Below, one piece after another: positions 37,809 through 46,615 of a stretch of DNA of 64,000 nucleotides. Under the pieces are notes generated by a model that saw only the letters and a program-made list of their open reading frames with translations, was not told the origin of the DNA and did no database searches. The stretch comes from JAGVGT01 sp963807225 (GTDB taxonomy: Bacteria > Desulfobacterota > Desulfobulbia > Desulfobulbales > JAGXFP01). The stretch spans positions 1 through 64,000 of the forward strand of contig CAWEAD010000011.1 in NCBI GenBank assembly GCA_963807225.1, in the 5' to 3' direction. A program made the translations under genes and the position numbers. The stretch's first letter is position 1. Every line of letters starts with the position of its first letter.

Positions 37809-37851
37809 CGTTCCACCTCCGCCCCTCGCAAGCATGGCCAACCAAGGGGGA

Positions 37852-38319
37852 TTAATACTCGATTTTGTCTTCCAGTTCCTCCCAGAGCCGGAAAGCTTTC
37901 AGAGCCTCCGGCCGCATGGTCTGTTCCATGGTCAGATTGCGCTCATTCAACGGGCTGAGCAGCTCCCGGTAGATATATTCATCGGCAAAACCGACGCCTG
38001 CCGCGTCCTGGCGAGTGGCAGCGTAATAAACCCTGGGAATGCCGGCCCAGTAGATTGCGGCCAAACACATGGGGCAGGGCTCGCAATTGACATAAATTTC
38101 GCAATCACCCAGCCAGAATGTGCCCAATACCCGGCAGGCCTCGCGAATGGCCAAGATTTCTGCATGGGCGGTCGGGTCGTTGAGGGAAGTCACCCGGTTC
38201 CAGCCTCGAGCCACCGCTTCGCCATTTCTGACGATGACCGCTCCGAACGGTCCACCCTCTCCGGCCTGCATCTTTTCCACGGACAGCCGGATAGCCTCCG
38301 CCATAAACTCTCCTTCCAT
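37852..38319 (-). CDS. Nucleoside/guanine deaminase (cytidine deaminase superfamily)
   Basis: The 155-residue enzyme has the zinc site HAEILAIREA and PCPMCLAAIYWA, and the flanking motif GPFGAVIVRNGE typical of GuaD-type guanine deaminases. The C-terminal EEFxD-like end (EELEDKIEY) is also seen in that family. I use the ATG at 38319. It is divergent from plsY. Confidence 0.85.
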   Translation of the reverse strand: MEGEFMAEAIRLSVEKMQAGEGGPFGAVIVRNGEAVARGWNRVTSLNDPTAHAEILAIREACRVLGTFWLGDCEIYVNCEPCPMCLAAIYWAGIPRVYYAATRQDAAGVGFADEYIYRELLSPLNERNLTMEQTMRPEALKAFRLWEELEDKIEY

Positions 38320-38484
38320 CGCGCCCCCCGTGATCAATCTAAACAATCATCCCGGCTCTTGAAAGGGCTTTTCCATTTCAGCCCCGACCGTAATGGCAAA
38401 ATTATCTTTCTATCCGTTCGCCAACAAGTTATTATCAAGCATCTCAATTCGCATAACACCTTAAAATCATTAGATAAGACAACG

Positions 38485-39096
38485 ATGCCTTACTTGTTCC
38501 CCCTCTTCGGCTATCTCCTCGGCGCCATCCCTTTCGGGCTCCTGTACGGCAAGCTGGCCGGGATTGACATCCGCAGTCAGGGCAGCGGCAACATCGGGGC
38601 CACCAATGCCGCCCGCTTGCTGGGCAAGAAACTTGGCGGGCTGACCCTGGCCAGCGATATGCTCAAGGCCCTGTTGCCCATGTTATTGGTGGCCTGGGCT
38701 CTGCAGGGTCAGCCTGACCGACGGATGTGGACATTGCTCACCGGCACCGCTGCCTTTCTGGGTCACTGCTTCCCGATTTACCTGAATTTCCGGGGCGGCA
38801 AGGGGGTGGCCACTGCCCTGGGCTTACACCTCTACCTGGCGCCCTTGCCAACCCTGGCCGGAATAGCCATTTTCCTGATCACGGTGCGGCTGAGCGGCTT
38901 TGTCTCTTTGGGGTCAATCACCGCCGCCGCCGCCCTGCCCTTACTGATCTGGCTGGCCGGTGGCCCGGGTGACTTGTGCCTGGCCTCGACCTTGATCGCA
39001 GCCATCATCTGGCTCAAACACCATGAGAATATCGCCCGGTTACTCAGAGGCACTGAAAAAGGCTGGAAAAATAATGATGCCCAAAAAATCCGATAA
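38485..39096 (+). CDS. plsY: Glycerol-3-phosphate acyltransferase PlsY
   Basis: PlsY transfers the acyl group from acyl phosphate to glycerol-3-phosphate, the first step of phospholipid synthesis. The 203-residue membrane protein has GYLLGAIPFGLLYGK, the catalytic SQGSGNIGATNAAR, and GHCFPIYLNFRGGKGVAT. The ATG at 38485 begins the family sequence; the longer upstream open frame is antisense to the deaminase. Confidence 0.94.
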   Translation: MPYLFPLFGYLLGAIPFGLLYGKLAGIDIRSQGSGNIGATNAARLLGKKLGGLTLASDMLKALLPMLLVAWALQGQPDRRMWTLLTGTAAFLGHCFPIYLNFRGGKGVATALGLHLYLAPLPTLAGIAIFLITVRLSGFVSLGSITAAAALPLLIWLAGGPGDLCLASTLIAAIIWLKHHENIARLLRGTEKGWKNNDAQKIR

Positions 39097-39403
39097 GTGG
39101 GAGAAGATTTTAGCGGCGCGCCAGCTGCTGGAGTTGGGCGGCACCGCCAATCTGGAGGAAATCCGCGAGGCATACCGCCGCAAAGCCAAACAACATCACC
39201 CGGACACCAAGGAGCTTGCCCCCGGCCAAGAGCCACCGGTCGCCATGCATCTCTTGACCGAGGCATACCAAACCATTGTCGAGCATTGCCAAACTTACCG
39301 TATTCCCTTGGAACCAGGGGATCCCGACAATGATGATGACGACGGAGACTGGTGGATGAAGCGTTTCGGCCAGGATCCGCTTTGGGGCAAAACCAGGGAC
39401 TGA
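39074..39403 (+). CDS. Small J-domain protein
   Basis: The 109-residue protein consists of a J domain with the HPD motif in KAKQHHPDTKEL, and an acidic tail (DPDNDDDDGDWW). J domains stimulate the ATPase of DnaK. It overlaps the 3' end of plsY by 23 bases, so it is translated from the same message. The start is one of two adjacent ATGs at 39074 and 39077. Confidence 0.85.
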   Translation: MMPKKSDKWEKILAARQLLELGGTANLEEIREAYRRKAKQHHPDTKELAPGQEPPVAMHLLTEAYQTIVEHCQTYRIPLEPGDPDNDDDDGDWWMKRFGQDPLWGKTRD

Positions 39404-39451
39404 CCTGCCGATAACCTTACTGCTGAAACCACTCGTTCCATCAGAGGTGCC

Positions 39452-39490
39452 AAAAAACGATGACCGGCGGCCTTTGGCCGCCGGTCATCG
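39452..39490 (-). terminator. Terminator after the PpiD-like gene
   Basis: A perfect 15-bp stem (CGATGACCGGCGGCC and its complement, loop TTT) is followed by six T residues on the minus strand. It lies between the convergent J-protein and PpiD genes and may stop transcription from both sides. Confidence 0.88.
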
Positions 39491-39513
39491 TCAATTAGGA
39501 CTAAAAGATATTC

Positions 39514-41400
39514 TCAGTTAAACGAAGGATTGACCACAATTTCGGCCTTGGCACGCAGATTGGCCACCCAGGCGGAAACCAATTCAGCCCGATTTTCGTC
39601 GGCCAGCTTAGCGGCCAGCTCATCATGCTTCTCCTTGAACAATCCCGCCGGCGGTGCTTTCTCGGCCTGGTAAACCAGGACATAGAAGGACTGTCCCACC
39701 TTTTCCACCTGGTCGGCCACCGGTCTGGCAGCAGTCAGCGCCAGGCCGGCATTGAGCAGGATCGGATCCAAACGGCTACCGGCCCGATCCACTCTGGAGA
39801 TAAAAGGCGATACCTGGATTATACCGCCGCTACCCTTGACATCGTCAGCCAGATTTGCGCCGCTCTTCAGATCGGCCAAGAGTTTTGCCGCCGCTTCCCG
39901 AGCCAGCTCCACCGAGCGGACCTTGATAAAATCTTTCTCCACCTGCTTCCGGACCTTAGCCAACTCCGGAGGCTGTGGTTTTTTGATTTCCTTGGCAAAA
40001 AACACAGCATAGGCGGATGTTCCCTCGATGATGGAACTCAATTCACCCTCCTTGAGGTCCAGAGCAGCCTGCAGGAAAGCCGGCTCACCCTTTAAGATGG
40101 CAGGCGGTTGATCGCGTTTGAATAACCCGGTTTCTTTCAGGCTGACCCCGCCGCTTTCAGCATACTTGGCCAGGCTTCCGGAAAGAATAATCTTTTCGTA
40201 GGCCTCTCTGGCCTGTTTGAAGGCCTGATCTTTGGCCCTCTCTTTTCCAAGTTTGGTGGCAATCGCCTCCCGCACCTCGTCCAGGGGTTTTACCCGAGCG
40301 GGCTTGATATCCTCCAACTTGATCACATGAAAGCCGAAGCGAGAACGAACCAGGGTCGTGCCCCCCTTCTCCAGGCCAAAGACCGCTTCCTCGAAGGGAG
40401 GGACCATCTGCCCTCGCCCGAAAAAGCCCAAATCCCCACCATTGGCCGCGGATCCCTTGTCGTCCGAATTCCGGCGGGCGAGTTCGGCAAAACTCTTGCC
40501 ATTCCGCGCCTCTTTCAGCAGGCTTTCGGCCCGCTTCCGGGCTTGATCCACTTCGGCCTCCGGGGCATCCTCGGCTACCTTGATCAGGATGTGACGAGCC
40601 CGACGGGTTTCCGGCACCACATAGTCCTCTTTGTGCTGTTCGTAGTAGGCGGCCACATCCTCCTCGGCAACGCGAGGAACGGCCTCACTGCCGTATGGGA
40701 ACAGAACATAGTTCAGGTCAACCTCGGGTTGGGACAGGTAGTTGTCGCGATGGGATTCAAAAAAAGCGGCCAGATCGGCATCATTGATCTGCACTTTATT
40801 TTCGAAATCGGCAGCCTCGAAAGTGACATAGGAGAATTTTTTCTGGGTGTAATCCAGGTTGAAGCGGTCCTTCAACTCCGCCTCGGAGACTCCGCCGAAA
40901 CGGGAGAGATGCCCCAGGATCTTGGCGGTCAAAAGATCATCCTTGACCGAGGCCTCGAAATCGGAGACGTTCATCCGATTGCCGGCCAGCACCTGATTAT
41001 ACCAGTCCACGTTGAAAACCCCGTCTTTCTGGAAAGCCGGCATCTCCTGAATGGCCTGGCGCACCTCCTCGTCGCTGACCTTTACTCCGGCAGCTACAGC
41101 TCCTTGACTCAAGAGCATTCTCTGAATCAATTCGTCGAGGATCTTTTGCTTTAACCCCAGGTTCTCCAGGAGCCCGGGAGGAATTTCTCCGCCCAACTGG
41201 TCCCGCAATTGATTGAGCTTCTGGTCGTATAGTCTCTGGTACTCCTGGTAAGAAATCATCTGGCCATTGACGGTAGCCAGTGAATTGGGCCCGTTGCCCT
41301 GGTTCCCACCCACCCCCCAGAACATAAAGACCAGGATGATGGCGACAATTACCACCTGGATCACGGTGGACTGGGCTTTTCTTCTTAGAAAATCAAGCAT
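39514..41400 (-). CDS. PpiD/SurA-type membrane peptidyl-prolyl isomerase
   Basis: The 628-residue protein has an N-terminal membrane anchor (IQVVIVAIILVFMFWGVG), a SurA_N chaperone domain, and a central parvulin rotamase domain (TRRARHILIKVAEDAPEAEV, GDLGFFGRGQMVPPFEEAVF, RFGFHVIKLEDI). A second degenerate parvulin-like region follows. It helps fold proteins leaving the Sec translocon in the periplasm. The architecture matches PpiD. Confidence 0.88.
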   Translation of the reverse strand: MLDFLRRKAQSTVIQVVIVAIILVFMFWGVGGNQGNGPNSLATVNGQMISYQEYQRLYDQKLNQLRDQLGGEIPPGLLENLGLKQKILDELIQRMLLSQGAVAAGVKVSDEEVRQAIQEMPAFQKDGVFNVDWYNQVLAGNRMNVSDFEASVKDDLLTAKILGHLSRFGGVSEAELKDRFNLDYTQKKFSYVTFEAADFENKVQINDADLAAFFESHRDNYLSQPEVDLNYVLFPYGSEAVPRVAEEDVAAYYEQHKEDYVVPETRRARHILIKVAEDAPEAEVDQARKRAESLLKEARNGKSFAELARRNSDDKGSAANGGDLGFFGRGQMVPPFEEAVFGLEKGGTTLVRSRFGFHVIKLEDIKPARVKPLDEVREAIATKLGKERAKDQAFKQAREAYEKIILSGSLAKYAESGGVSLKETGLFKRDQPPAILKGEPAFLQAALDLKEGELSSIIEGTSAYAVFFAKEIKKPQPPELAKVRKQVEKDFIKVRSVELAREAAAKLLADLKSGANLADDVKGSGGIIQVSPFISRVDRAGSRLDPILLNAGLALTAARPVADQVEKVGQSFYVLVYQAEKAPPAGLFKEKHDELAAKLADENRAELVSAWVANLRAKAEIVVNPSFN

Positions 41401-41701
41401 TTTTGCTATTCTCCCTCATCAAGAGCAGCTTCTTGGCAATTATTTATTTAAGGCGTGTAATCCTAAGTTTTTTAAGAAAAAGCGTCAAATCTTTTTTCGG
41501 GGCGTCCCCGACAACGACGATGCCGAGGGTGACCATAATCGAAAACGGCATGAGGTTACCTGGATTTTACACCTTACCTCATGTGTGACAGTCACGCCTG
41601 AAGTACTTGCCGGAGCTTATCCGGTCAAGTAAAATAAAATCTATGTTACCGAAAGACGAGTCCATGAACTGGATAGATTCGGTACAAAAGGGTGGGGGGA
41701 C
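41401..41701. other. Intergenic region between PpiD and the cyclase
   Basis: This divergent region of 300 bases should contain the promoters of both flanking genes. I found no riboswitch or convincing operator. A short plus-strand open frame (41403-41588) lacks a ribosome site and family features. Confidence 0.3.
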
Positions 41702-44224
41702 ATGGACAACCAGAAACTATACTACAAGCTGAACGTCATCTTTATACTGCTTCTGCTCTTCCCTTGCGCCGGGTTTCTTTACTACGGATACAAGTACGAT
41801 TTCCTTAAAGACACCTCGATCAAGCTTCTGATCGTGGTTGGCCTGGTCTATATCTTTGTCGGTTATACTCTGCTCCGTCGTCTCTTCGACAACATCATCA
41901 ACATCTCCCGCGCCATCAGCGAGAAAATCAATAAGGACATCGCCGCCGGAGCGGTGGACGTTAGCCAGAGCGAGTTGCAGCAGATCGTCGCCTCCTTCAA
42001 CGCCATCGAACAGCGCTTTCGGCAGAGTTCCGACAAACTGGCTCAGAAGGCCCACGAGGTCACCATTCTCAAGGAACTGTCCGATCTCTGCTACGTCACT
42101 CTGGACCCTTGGGAAATTCTGCAGGTAACCCTGGAACGAGCCCTGGTTCTGGTCGGGGCGGATATCGGCTCGGTCTTGATCATGGACAAGGGCAGGGACA
42201 GATCCTTTGTGGTCAAAGCAAGTATCGGCCTGGGCGACAATGTCAAGATCGACGACCGCATCGATTTCGAAAGCTCCATCGCCAAATATGCCGTCATCAA
42301 TAAAACTCCGCTGATCGTCGAAGACATCGAAACAGAAAAACGGTTCGGCCGCTGCAACCGTTTACATTACGGCACCAAGTCCTTTGTCATTATGCCGATC
42401 AAGACCATCAAAGACGTTATCGGTGTCCTGACTATATCCCGCCGGGAGGAAAATTCGGTTTTTCTCCAAGAGGAGGTCGAGGCCCTGACCCCGCTTTTAA
42501 GCAACGCCGCCTTTACCTATGAAAACATCCGTCTGCTCAGCGCCCTCGATCTGGAGCGCGACAATCTCATCGCCATCCGCAAGATCTTCAAGGCCCTCAA
42601 CTCCAGCCTCAAGAACAGTGAACTGCTACGCGCCATCTTGAATCAGGTCCAGGAGGTAATTCCCTTCGAAATTGCCCTGATCCTGGTCCGGGACGAAAAA
42701 AGGCCGGACCTGCTCAAGGTCGTCGATCTGGTGGCCAATGAAACCGTGGACATCTCCGTCGGCACCAGTTTCAACTGCAGGGGCAACATCATCGACCGGG
42801 TCATGCAGCAGGAATCGATCCGTATCGTGGATGACCATTCCACCCTGAACCAGGAAGTCGGCGAGATGCTTTTGCCCAAGGCCGGGCACCAGGCCTGCCT
42901 GTTGGCTCCCCTGACCCTGCGGGGTAAGGTCAACGGTATCATGGCTTTCTACGCCAAGGAGTGCCGGGTCTTTCGGGAAGCCCAGGAAATCACCGAATGC
43001 ATCGCCAATATAATCGCCTTCGCCATCGAAGAGGGCAAGCTCACCACCGCGGTGGCTAAACGGAACAATGAGCTGGAAGCAATCAAGCAGATCGGCAGCG
43101 TTCTGGCCTCCTCCACCTTCGACACCGGCAAGGTCCTGAACTATACCATGGACATGATCCGTTCCCTGATGAACGTCGAAGCCGGCTCCCTGGCCCTGGT
43201 CAAAGACGGCGAACTCGATTTCGCCGCCGCCTTCGGCATCGATTTCAGCCTGATGCAACCGCACAAACTCAAACTGGGCCAGGGAATCTCCGGCGCCGTC
43301 GCTTCACGCGGGGAAGCGATCGTCGAGAACGATATCGGCAATTCCACCCACTATTACGCTAAAGTCGACGAAACCACCGGCTTCAACACCAGGTCGGCGC
43401 TTTGCGTACCGATGATCTCCCAAGGCCGAGTCATCGGGGTTATCGAGGTGTTGAACAAGCTGGAAGGAGATTTCAGTAACAAGGACAAGGACCTTCTCCA
43501 GTCCATCGCCATCTCGGTCAGCATCGCCTTGGAAAATTCCCGGCTCTACAAGGAGACGGTGTCCATGGCCGAAAACGAAAGGGCAATCCGTAATATGTTC
43601 CAGAAGTTCGTCCCCAAGGAGATCGTCAACAAGATCGTCGGCTCCGGGCCCGACAAGAATATTGTCGAAGAGATCAAGACCATCACCCTGCTCAATCTCG
43701 ACATCCGGGGCTTTTCGGACATGACCATGGAAATCGGCCCCCACAAGAGCGTCGCCCTGCTCAACCATTTTTTTTCGATCATGGGCTCCATAGTCTTCAA
43801 GCACAATGGCATGGTTGACAAGTACCTGGGGGATGGCTTTCTGGCCCTTTTCGGAGCTCCGGTCTCTTCGGCCCACGACGCCGACAACGCCGTGGCCGCA
43901 GCCCTGGAGATGCAAGCCGCCATCGCCGGCCTCAACCGGGACTTCGTCAAGAACCTGCTTGGCAGCGAGTTGAAAATAGGCCTCAGTATTTACACCGGGG
44001 AAGTCGTCCTGGGGAATATCGGCTTTGAGATGAAAATGGACTACACGGTCATCGGTGACCCGGTCAACAAGGTCTTCGAACTGCAGGAATTCACCCGGCC
44101 GGTGCCCAACTCCATAATCATCGCCGACTCCACCTGCCGTGCCGCCATGAACCGGCTCAAGCTAAGGGAACTGTCGGGGCGTTTGGGTGAGATGAAGCTT
44201 TACGAACTGCTGGGCATGACCTGA
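41702..44224 (+). CDS. Membrane GAF-GAF-GAF class III nucleotide cyclase
   Basis: The 840-residue protein has two membrane helices (residues 9-30 and 42-60), a HAMP-like linker, three GAF sensor domains (about 130-275, 300-440 and 465-615) and a C-terminal class III cyclase domain (about 650-835). The metal aspartates are in LLNLDIRGFS and DKYLGDGFLALFGAP. Asn789 of the catalytic pair is present, but the transition-state arginine four residues later is Glu793 (VNKVFELQ instead of VNxAxRL). Activity may be altered. The downstream gene encodes a cyclic-nucleotide-binding protein. Confidence 0.88.
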   Translation: MDNQKLYYKLNVIFILLLLFPCAGFLYYGYKYDFLKDTSIKLLIVVGLVYIFVGYTLLRRLFDNIINISRAISEKINKDIAAGAVDVSQSELQQIVASFNAIEQRFRQSSDKLAQKAHEVTILKELSDLCYVTLDPWEILQVTLERALVLVGADIGSVLIMDKGRDRSFVVKASIGLGDNVKIDDRIDFESSIAKYAVINKTPLIVEDIETEKRFGRCNRLHYGTKSFVIMPIKTIKDVIGVLTISRREENSVFLQEEVEALTPLLSNAAFTYENIRLLSALDLERDNLIAIRKIFKALNSSLKNSELLRAILNQVQEVIPFEIALILVRDEKRPDLLKVVDLVANETVDISVGTSFNCRGNIIDRVMQQESIRIVDDHSTLNQEVGEMLLPKAGHQACLLAPLTLRGKVNGIMAFYAKECRVFREAQEITECIANIIAFAIEEGKLTTAVAKRNNELEAIKQIGSVLASSTFDTGKVLNYTMDMIRSLMNVEAGSLALVKDGELDFAAAFGIDFSLMQPHKLKLGQGISGAVASRGEAIVENDIGNSTHYYAKVDETTGFNTRSALCVPMISQGRVIGVIEVLNKLEGDFSNKDKDLLQSIAISVSIALENSRLYKETVSMAENERAIRNMFQKFVPKEIVNKIVGSGPDKNIVEEIKTITLLNLDIRGFSDMTMEIGPHKSVALLNHFFSIMGSIVFKHNGMVDKYLGDGFLALFGAPVSSAHDADNAVAAALEMQAAIAGLNRDFVKNLLGSELKIGLSIYTGEVVLGNIGFEMKMDYTVIGDPVNKVFELQEFTRPVPNSIIIADSTCRAAMNRLKLRELSGRLGEMKLYELLGMT

Positions 44225-44470
44225 AGCCTGGAGCTATAAGAATTAGCTGTTCAGGCAATGTCTATCAATTTCTTGTATTGTGGCAATACCCTTCGGCTCC
44301 CTGACTTATTTCTGCCGGATGCCCCCTGAATGTCCCGCTACGCTGACCTAACCATTTTCCCGTCCGGATCAGCTGTCATCAAAAGGTTCCTATTGTCTTT
44401 CAGGAAGCGATTGTCATACTATATGATAAATGTTTCAGTAATCGATACCATAACAGCAGGGTGAAGGATC
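44225..44470. other. Intergenic region before the cNMP/PilZ gene
   Basis: About 245 bases with no gene that I can support. GAAGG precedes the ATG at 44471. No terminator with a clear T-tract is visible after the cyclase, so read-through from the cyclase is possible. Confidence 0.3.
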
Positions 44471-45640
44471 ATGACCGGTGGAAATGCGGGATGCAGCATC
44501 ATCGAAAGCCTAATCAAAGGCTCCATCACCGTTAACCGCAAGGAAGAGTACAAGAAACTCCTGGAGGACTACCCCGACAGTCCGCACCTGAACTGGCTCT
44601 TCGGCGATTTCCTGAAGAACAAACATTATTACGTCGACGCCATGAATAAATATCGAAAAGCTTACAACCTGTTCATGGCCGAAGGTGAAGTACTCTATGC
44701 CATCACCACCCTGTTGGAACTCTGGGAGGTCGTCAATCCCACAGCCCATGATTTCCGGGTTCTGCATTCGCATCTCCGCCGGAGGAAATCTTACAGCTCA
44801 ATGATTGCCGAAAGCATCGCCAGGATGTCGTACAAGGAGTTACGGGCCACACTGCCCTGCCTGAAAAAAATCAAGGTCAAAGCCGATGAGATCGTCCAGG
44901 AGCCTGGCGATCCGGAGGAGGCGATCTACTTCGTGGTTTGCGGAGAACTGGTCAAATCCCCGGCCGAGACCGAAAGCGGCAGATATGCCGTAGTCGAGTA
45001 CCTGAAAGCCAACGATCACTTCGGCGACGATTTCCCCTGCGAGGTAAAAAGACCGGCGACATACCAAGTCAGGGCTGTCAGCGATGCTGAACTGCTCAGG
45101 ATCACCAAAAAAGATTTTCTGGCACTGACCACGGAATTCCCTGATCTGAAAAGCGGTATTACCAAACTCATCAGGTACCAGATTATCCCGGAAGACAAAA
45201 AACCGGAAAAGTTCTTCCGCAAAACCTCACGCCGTCATTATTCCATATTCCTGACCCTGGAGATCCTCGACAATCAACCGGGCCGCCATCCTCTGACCGT
45301 CAAAGGCTTCTCTCTGGATATTTCCCTGGGCGGGGCCTGTGTGATAGTTGACCCGAGATACCGGGATATTCCGGCCCAGGATATCATGCATCGGAAGACC
45401 AAGCTCAGGATCAGTCTGCCGGATGAATCGGTCAGTGTGGAAATCATGGGACATGTGGCCTGGTGCAAGGAGACCGACTTCGACGGCGAAGAGACTTACG
45501 CCCTCGGGGTTCAGTTCAATGAGATGCCACAGCGGCTGCGCGGGTCGATGATTATCTTCATCAATGCAGTTGGCACCACCAACAAACACCTGAACGAATT
45601 CAACCTCTCTCAGGATAAAATCGAAAGCAGGAGGAAGTAA
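44471..45640 (+). CDS. TPR-like / cyclic-nucleotide-binding / PilZ fusion
   Basis: The 389-residue cytoplasmic protein has three parts. Residues 20-110 are helical and TPR-like (YVDAMNKYRKAYNLFMAEGE). Residues 120-235 form a CRP-type cyclic-nucleotide-binding domain, with phosphate cassette FGDD (184-187) and Arg194 in KRPATY. Residues 247-365 form a PilZ domain, with RKTSR (250-254) and DISLGG (283-288), both c-di-GMP contacts. It is therefore a predicted receptor for two second messengers. The conserved Glu of the cassette is Asp186. There is no DNA-binding domain. Confidence 0.88.
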   Translation: MTGGNAGCSIIESLIKGSITVNRKEEYKKLLEDYPDSPHLNWLFGDFLKNKHYYVDAMNKYRKAYNLFMAEGEVLYAITTLLELWEVVNPTAHDFRVLHSHLRRRKSYSSMIAESIARMSYKELRATLPCLKKIKVKADEIVQEPGDPEEAIYFVVCGELVKSPAETESGRYAVVEYLKANDHFGDDFPCEVKRPATYQVRAVSDAELLRITKKDFLALTTEFPDLKSGITKLIRYQIIPEDKKPEKFFRKTSRRHYSIFLTLEILDNQPGRHPLTVKGFSLDISLGGACVIVDPRYRDIPAQDIMHRKTKLRISLPDESVSVEIMGHVAWCKETDFDGEETYALGVQFNEMPQRLRGSMIIFINAVGTTNKHLNEFNLSQDKIESRRK

Positions 45641-45837
45641 AAACCACCAGGATCTTGTGGCAGAGAATAGGACGGGCTCCCTCCCTTCCTTTTTCTTTGG
45701 GTGGATAGTTCAGGGAACTGTTGGGACGCTAGGGTGAGACGAAGCTTCACTAACTTCAACTGCTGGGGGTGGCCTGAAATACTCGAACTCCCACCGTCTG
45801 ATCAAACCAGGCCAAGGAGAAACAACTTTCGGGCACC
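45641..45837. other. Intergenic region, convergent
   Basis: About 200 bases between the cNMP/PilZ gene and the end of the HAMP gene. I see no clear terminator hairpin and no gene. Confidence 0.3.
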
Positions 45838-46398
45838 TTATTTCTCAGTCCGAAAACAGTCCAGGGCGACATTCTGGCGGGCTGAAACGACTACGGCTTC
45901 CTTGTTTTCAAGAGATATGATAACCCGATCAAGTTCCCGCTGAATTGCCTTGATATCATTAATCTTGTCGCGGAGACCGGCGGTGGTTTCATTCACCGAG
46001 GCGGCCAGATCCATTAAGGTGTCATTTTTACGCAACACCACATGCTCAGTGAGGTTACCGTCCGCAATCAGTTCCAGACTTTTTTGAACTCGATAGATCG
46101 GACCTGCGAGTTTCTGGGGCAGAAACAAGGCCAGGACAATACCGCTGAGCAGGCTCACGAAGGCACCGGCCGCCATGACTGGGATCAACAGATCGCTCAC
46201 CCGACGAATCTGAATATGGGCCGTGTAAAATGACGAAGAGATTTCTTGCCGGGAATAAAAATAAAGGATGAAGACGGACACCAGCGAACTGACGATCACC
46301 ACACCGACAATTCTGGCCAGCAGCCACATTTGAAATTCCCTTTTCACCGCCAGGTTGAGTTTTTTTCTCCTGTTTTGTCCGCGCTTTTTTTCTATCAT
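45838..46398 (-). CDS. HAMP-domain membrane protein without output domain
   Basis: The 186-residue protein has a basic N-terminus (EKKRGQNRRKK), two membrane helices (LLARIVGVVIVSSLVSVFIL and VMAAGAFVSLLSGIVLALFL), a short periplasmic loop and a HAMP segment (LPQKLAGPIYRVQKSLELIA, then GNLTEHVVLRKNDTLMDLA). It ends after a coiled coil with no kinase, cyclase or MCP domain. The ATG at 46398 has GGAG seven bases upstream. It is downstream of the five-heme cytochrome and may be a signalling partner (inference). Confidence 0.82.
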   Translation of the reverse strand: MIEKKRGQNRRKKLNLAVKREFQMWLLARIVGVVIVSSLVSVFILYFYSRQEISSSFYTAHIQIRRVSDLLIPVMAAGAFVSLLSGIVLALFLPQKLAGPIYRVQKSLELIADGNLTEHVVLRKNDTLMDLAASVNETTAGLRDKINDIKAIQRELDRVIISLENKEAVVVSARQNVALDCFRTEK

Positions 46399-46615
46399 GT
46401 CACGCTCCCCCCCTACAATGAACTTATAACGTAATCTATCGTTAACTAGTTGCCATCCGGAAACAGCCTGCTTGACCACATCTTTAACGGCTGCAAGGTG
46501 CGGCAATTTCGTATTATGGGCCGGAATTTTCCCGGTGCCGATTGCCCCGGCCGAATAACTGGAAGGCAGTCTGCGAAACTTCGAAACAATTGTGTCGCCC
46601 TATATAGGGAACACC

